Origin: Candidatus Dormiibacterota bacterium
Lineage (GTDB): Bacteria; Chloroflexota; Dormibacteria; Aeolococcales; Aeolococcaceae
Reading direction: 5' to 3'
Assembly (NCBI GenBank): GCA_019234035.1
Contig: JAFALX010000423.1
Span: 1-7,577, forward strand
Length of the DNA: 7,577 nt
Part shown: positions 5,647 through 7,577 of the stretch, piece by piece
How the letters are laid out: every line of letters starts with the position of its first letter
Numbering within the stretch: position 1 is the first letter of the stretch
Program-made: the position numbers and the translations under genes
Notes under the pieces: model-generated
Seen by the model: only the letters and a program-made list of their open reading frames with translations
Told to the model about the DNA's origin: nothing
Databases searched by the model: none

Positions 5647-6291
5647 TCAGGGAACGCGTGCGATCACCAGGGCGTCCACCTGCTGCGCCCCGGCATCGCG
5701 AAGCACCGAGGCGGCGGCGCCGAGCGTGGCCCCGGTGGTCAGAACGTCATCGACCAGCCACAGCGCCGCCCCGCGCAGCTCGGGTCCGCGCCAAGCGAAC
5801 GCCCCGGCCACGTTGGCCTGCCGTGCCTCCTCGCCCCGGCTGGACTGCGGCGCCGTCTCGCGCGTTCGGACCAGCCCGCCGAGCATCGGCCTCCCCACCA
5901 CGGTCGCAAAGACCGCCGCCACAATCTCGGCCTGGTTGTACCCGCGCTGCCTGCGGCGCCCCGCCCCGAGAGGGACCGCAGCGATCGCGTCGGGCGGTGG
6001 TCGATGGGGCAGCTCCAGGCGCCTCGCCGCGAGCTGTGCGATGTGCCTCAGCCCAGCCCGGTTGCCCTGGAACTTGCCGCCGTGCAGGATCTCGCGGACC
6101 TCGGCCTCGAACGCGAAGGCGGCGTGCGCTGTCCCCCACCCCAACCCGAGCGGAGACAGACCGCCCTGCTCCCCCACCCGCTCCACACACGCGGCACAGA
6201 TCGCCGTGCTCGACACGCTGTCGCAGCCGGCGCAGCGCAGCGGCGCGACGGCGTCCAGCAACAGACGGGCGAGCGACGGAACCAGGGCCAC
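5647..6291 (-). CDS. comF: ComF-family protein (phosphoribosyltransferase-like)
   Basis: A 214-aa member of the ComF/GntX group. The N-terminus carries a four-cysteine zinc-ribbon knuckle, C20-x2-C23 and C32-x2-C35. The core shows PLGAGRRRQRGYNQAE (107-122), the family signature RxRGYNQ, and ends in the PRPP-binding-type loop LWLVDDVLTTGATL (177-190). Family knowledge: B. subtilis ComFC is needed for DNA uptake in transformation, and E. coli GntX is linked to use of DNA as a nutrient; the biochemical reaction is not settled. The start is GTG at 6291 with AGGG three bases upstream, and no ATG gives a full zinc ribbon. It ends 53 bp before hpf on the same strand. No comFA helicase is adjacent, so a competence role cannot be claimed from this window alone. 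A large hairpin lies immediately upstream. Confidence 0.92.
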   Translation of the reverse strand: MALVPSLARLLLDAVAPLRCAGCDSVSSTAICAACVERVGEQGGLSPLGLGWGTAHAAFAFEAEVREILHGGKFQGNRAGLRHIAQLAARRLELPHRPPPDAIAAVPLGAGRRRQRGYNQAEIVAAVFATVVGRPMLGGLVRTRETAPQSSRGEEARQANVAGAFAWRGPELRGAALWLVDDVLTTGATLGAAASVLRDAGAQQVDALVIARVP

Positions 6292-6298
6292 CCGCCCT

Positions 6299-6342
6299 GT
6301 ATCGCACTGGTCCGCGGACCGTGCGCGGACCAGCGGCGATAC
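6299..6342 (-). terminator. Long imperfect hairpin between the BNR gene and comF
   Basis: Outer arms GTATCGC (6299-6305) and GCGATAC (6336-6342) and inner arms CTGGTCCGCG (6307-6316) and CGCGGACCAG (6324-6333) pair perfectly. They are separated only by a 1x2-nt internal bulge, with a 7-nt loop: 17 base pairs in 44 nt. It begins 17 bases past the TAA of the BNR gene and ends 7 bases before the comF GTG, touching its ribosome site. There is no U-tract, so it may be a U-less terminator for the BNR transcript, an mRNA-stabilising 3' end, or a structure that modulates comF translation. The left arm also contains the 12-bp palindrome GGTCCGCGGACC (6309-6320), so an operator is possible. Confidence 0.5.
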
Positions 6343-6359
6343 GAGTGACGTCGGCGGCT

Positions 6360-7577
6360 TTAGCTCGGACCCGCGGGGACCTTGACCTCGGCCGCCGCGG
6401 CGCGCCTCCGTCGCACCGTCAGCAGCATCACGACCCCCGCGCCTGCGAGGAGCCCGGCCACGCCGACCACGATGCCGACGATGGCGACGTCAGATCCGGT
6501 GTACCCACCGGTGCTGGCCCCCTTGAGTCCGGCTGGGATCGTCGACACGTCGTAGGCGATGGGCGCCGCGTAGAGGTCCTGCGTGTTCGATGTGGCGTCA
6601 CCGTTGCGCGTGTCCGACCAGACCGCAGTGGCCCATCCGTCGCCCGATGTCAACGCCGGGGGCACGACGATGTAGTACTGGTTGTTCCACGTGCCGATCG
6701 TGCGGTTGAGCGTGACGTCGTTGAGCCGCAGGTTCTTCGACCATGTCACGCCGCCATCGGTCGACGAGGAGTAGTACACATCCTCACGATTGCCCACGTT
6801 GCCCGGGCCGGCCGGCGGGAACGGGTCGTTGCGGTTGTCGTACCAGACCATGTCCATGCGGCCGCTCGGCGTGAGCGACATGATCGGGAACTCCTGGTCG
6901 CGACCGGTGTTCTTCGGGTCGTCGTTCACGCGCACCGGTGTGGTCCAGCTCTTCCCGTCGGCTGACGACGAGAAGAAGATGTCGAGGTCGGCACTGGGCG
7001 CGCTCGGGTCGTTGTTCCCGTTGTAGTTCCAGTACATGTCGAAGCGGTTGCGAGTCGTGTCGTACGCCAGGAGCGGGGTGTCGGCATCAATGCCGCTCGC
7101 GACCTGCGTGTCGGTCCAGGTCTTGCCACCATCGGTCGACGAGCTGAACAGGATCTTGTCCGCCGTGGAGTAGTTGCTGCCCTTCGGCAACGAGCTGGTG
7201 GTATGCCACGAGACGTACAGCGTCCCGTTGTGAATCACCGGGTAGGGCGGATCGAAGCCCATCGGCTTGTCGAACATCATGAACGGCTGGGAGAACGACG
7301 AGCCCCCGTCGGTCGACGTCGCCATGAAGGGCCGCGTCGGATTCCCCGCACCCGAATGCCGGAACGTGACGATGACGTTCTTGGGATTGGCAGGATCGAC
7401 GGCCACGTGCGGCTCGAAGTCCACCTCGGGCTTCTTCCCCGCTGCGGGCTGCGGCGGGGTGTCGACGGCGACGACGGTCCAGTTGTGCCCACGGTCGGTC
7501 GACCTGGCGACGAGCACGTTGCGCGGCCCGTCGGCCGTCGGATTCTCAGCGGCGTAGGCGAGGAAGAGCGTGCCGTC
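6360..7577 (-). CDS. Secreted BNR/Asp-box (sialidase-like beta-propeller) protein with C-terminal membrane anchor, N-terminus missing
   Basis: The frame is open to the right window edge (405 residues visible); a GTG at 7517 is internal because DGTLFLAYAAENPTADGP continues upstream in frame. Numbering from that edge, five Asp-boxes (S-x-D-x-G-x-x-W/F) occur at about residues 26-33 (STDRGHNW), 88-95 (STDGGSSF), 147-154 (STDGGKTW), 205-211 (SADGKSW) and 272-279 (STDGGVTW). The ~58-67-residue spacing is typical of beta-propeller blades. After the propeller comes a Gly/Thr linker, one hydrophobic segment (about 363-387, VAIVGIVVGVAGLLAGAGVVMLLTV), RRRR and a short cytoplasmic tail, giving a type I topology with the propeller outside. 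Sialidases use this fold, but Asp-boxes are structural and no sialidase arginine triad can be assigned here, so glycan hydrolysis is not established. It lies upstream of comF on the same strand with a hairpin between. Confidence 0.88.
   Translation of the reverse strand, partial: DGTLFLAYAAENPTADGPRNVLVARSTDRGHNWTVVAVDTPPQPAAGKKPEVDFEPHVAVDPANPKNVIVTFRHSGAGNPTRPFMATSTDGGSSFSQPFMMFDKPMGFDPPYPVIHNGTLYVSWHTTSSLPKGSNYSTADKILFSSSTDGGKTWTDTQVASGIDADTPLLAYDTTRNRFDMYWNYNGNNDPSAPSADLDIFFSSSADGKSWTTPVRVNDDPKNTGRDQEFPIMSLTPSGRMDMVWYDNRNDPFPPAGPGNVGNREDVYYSSSTDGGVTWSKNLRLNDVTLNRTIGTWNNQYYIVVPPALTSGDGWATAVWSDTRNGDATSNTQDLYAAPIAYDVSTIPAGLKGASTGGYTGSDVAIVGIVVGVAGLLAGAGVVMLLTVRRRRAAAAEVKVPAGPS

Noticed and set aside
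5378..6965. Long plus-strand frames (5378-6385, 5614-6348, 5658-6965) opposite hpf, comF and the BNR gene
   Set aside because: They are Arg/Pro/Ala-rich translations without motifs, antisense to genes with clear family signatures.

Overview
This is a high-GC bacterial chromosome segment with two parts. Most of it is a conserved housekeeping run on the minus strand, read from high to low coordinates: a secreted, membrane-anchored Asp-box (BNR) protein open at the right edge, then comF, a ribosome hibernation factor (hpf/raiA) and secA. The SecA shape suggests Chloroflexota, Dormibacterota or a deep actinobacterial relative: it is 994 aa, has an insert before REAYAADITYGTNNE, a Pro/Ala/Gly-rich tail linker and a zinc-binding SEC-C end. 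This placement is inference from family memory, not from a search.

The left 2.1 kb is an accessory zone. It starts with the C-terminal end of an epoxide hydrolase (plus strand, cut by the window edge). Next come a short-chain dehydrogenase/reductase (SDR, minus strand) and a divergently transcribed TetR-family regulator (plus strand), with a palindromic operator and two facing promoters in the gap between them. The TetR protein probably represses the SDR gene and possibly its own. Codon usage of this pair is visibly less GC3-biased than that of secA.

The most unusual signal is an imperfect direct repeat flanking the SDR-tetR pair. The 3' end of secA (about 2120-2208, encoding CPCGSGKKYKFCHGK) has a decayed copy at about 352-421, just past the SDR stop, with a 17-nt exact core and a readable CWGKHKFCHG. 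This is the layout expected if a cassette entered at the 3' end of secA and displaced the old gene tail, although no integrase is present.

Other points: the SDR has Phe where the catalytic Tyr of YxxxK should be. tetR and hpf both show a TANNNT-N6-ATG arrangement typical of leaderless transcripts. A long imperfect hairpin lies between the BNR gene and comF. I saw no tRNA, rRNA, CRISPR array, insertion sequence or known defence system, and no gene-free stretch longer than 300 bases.
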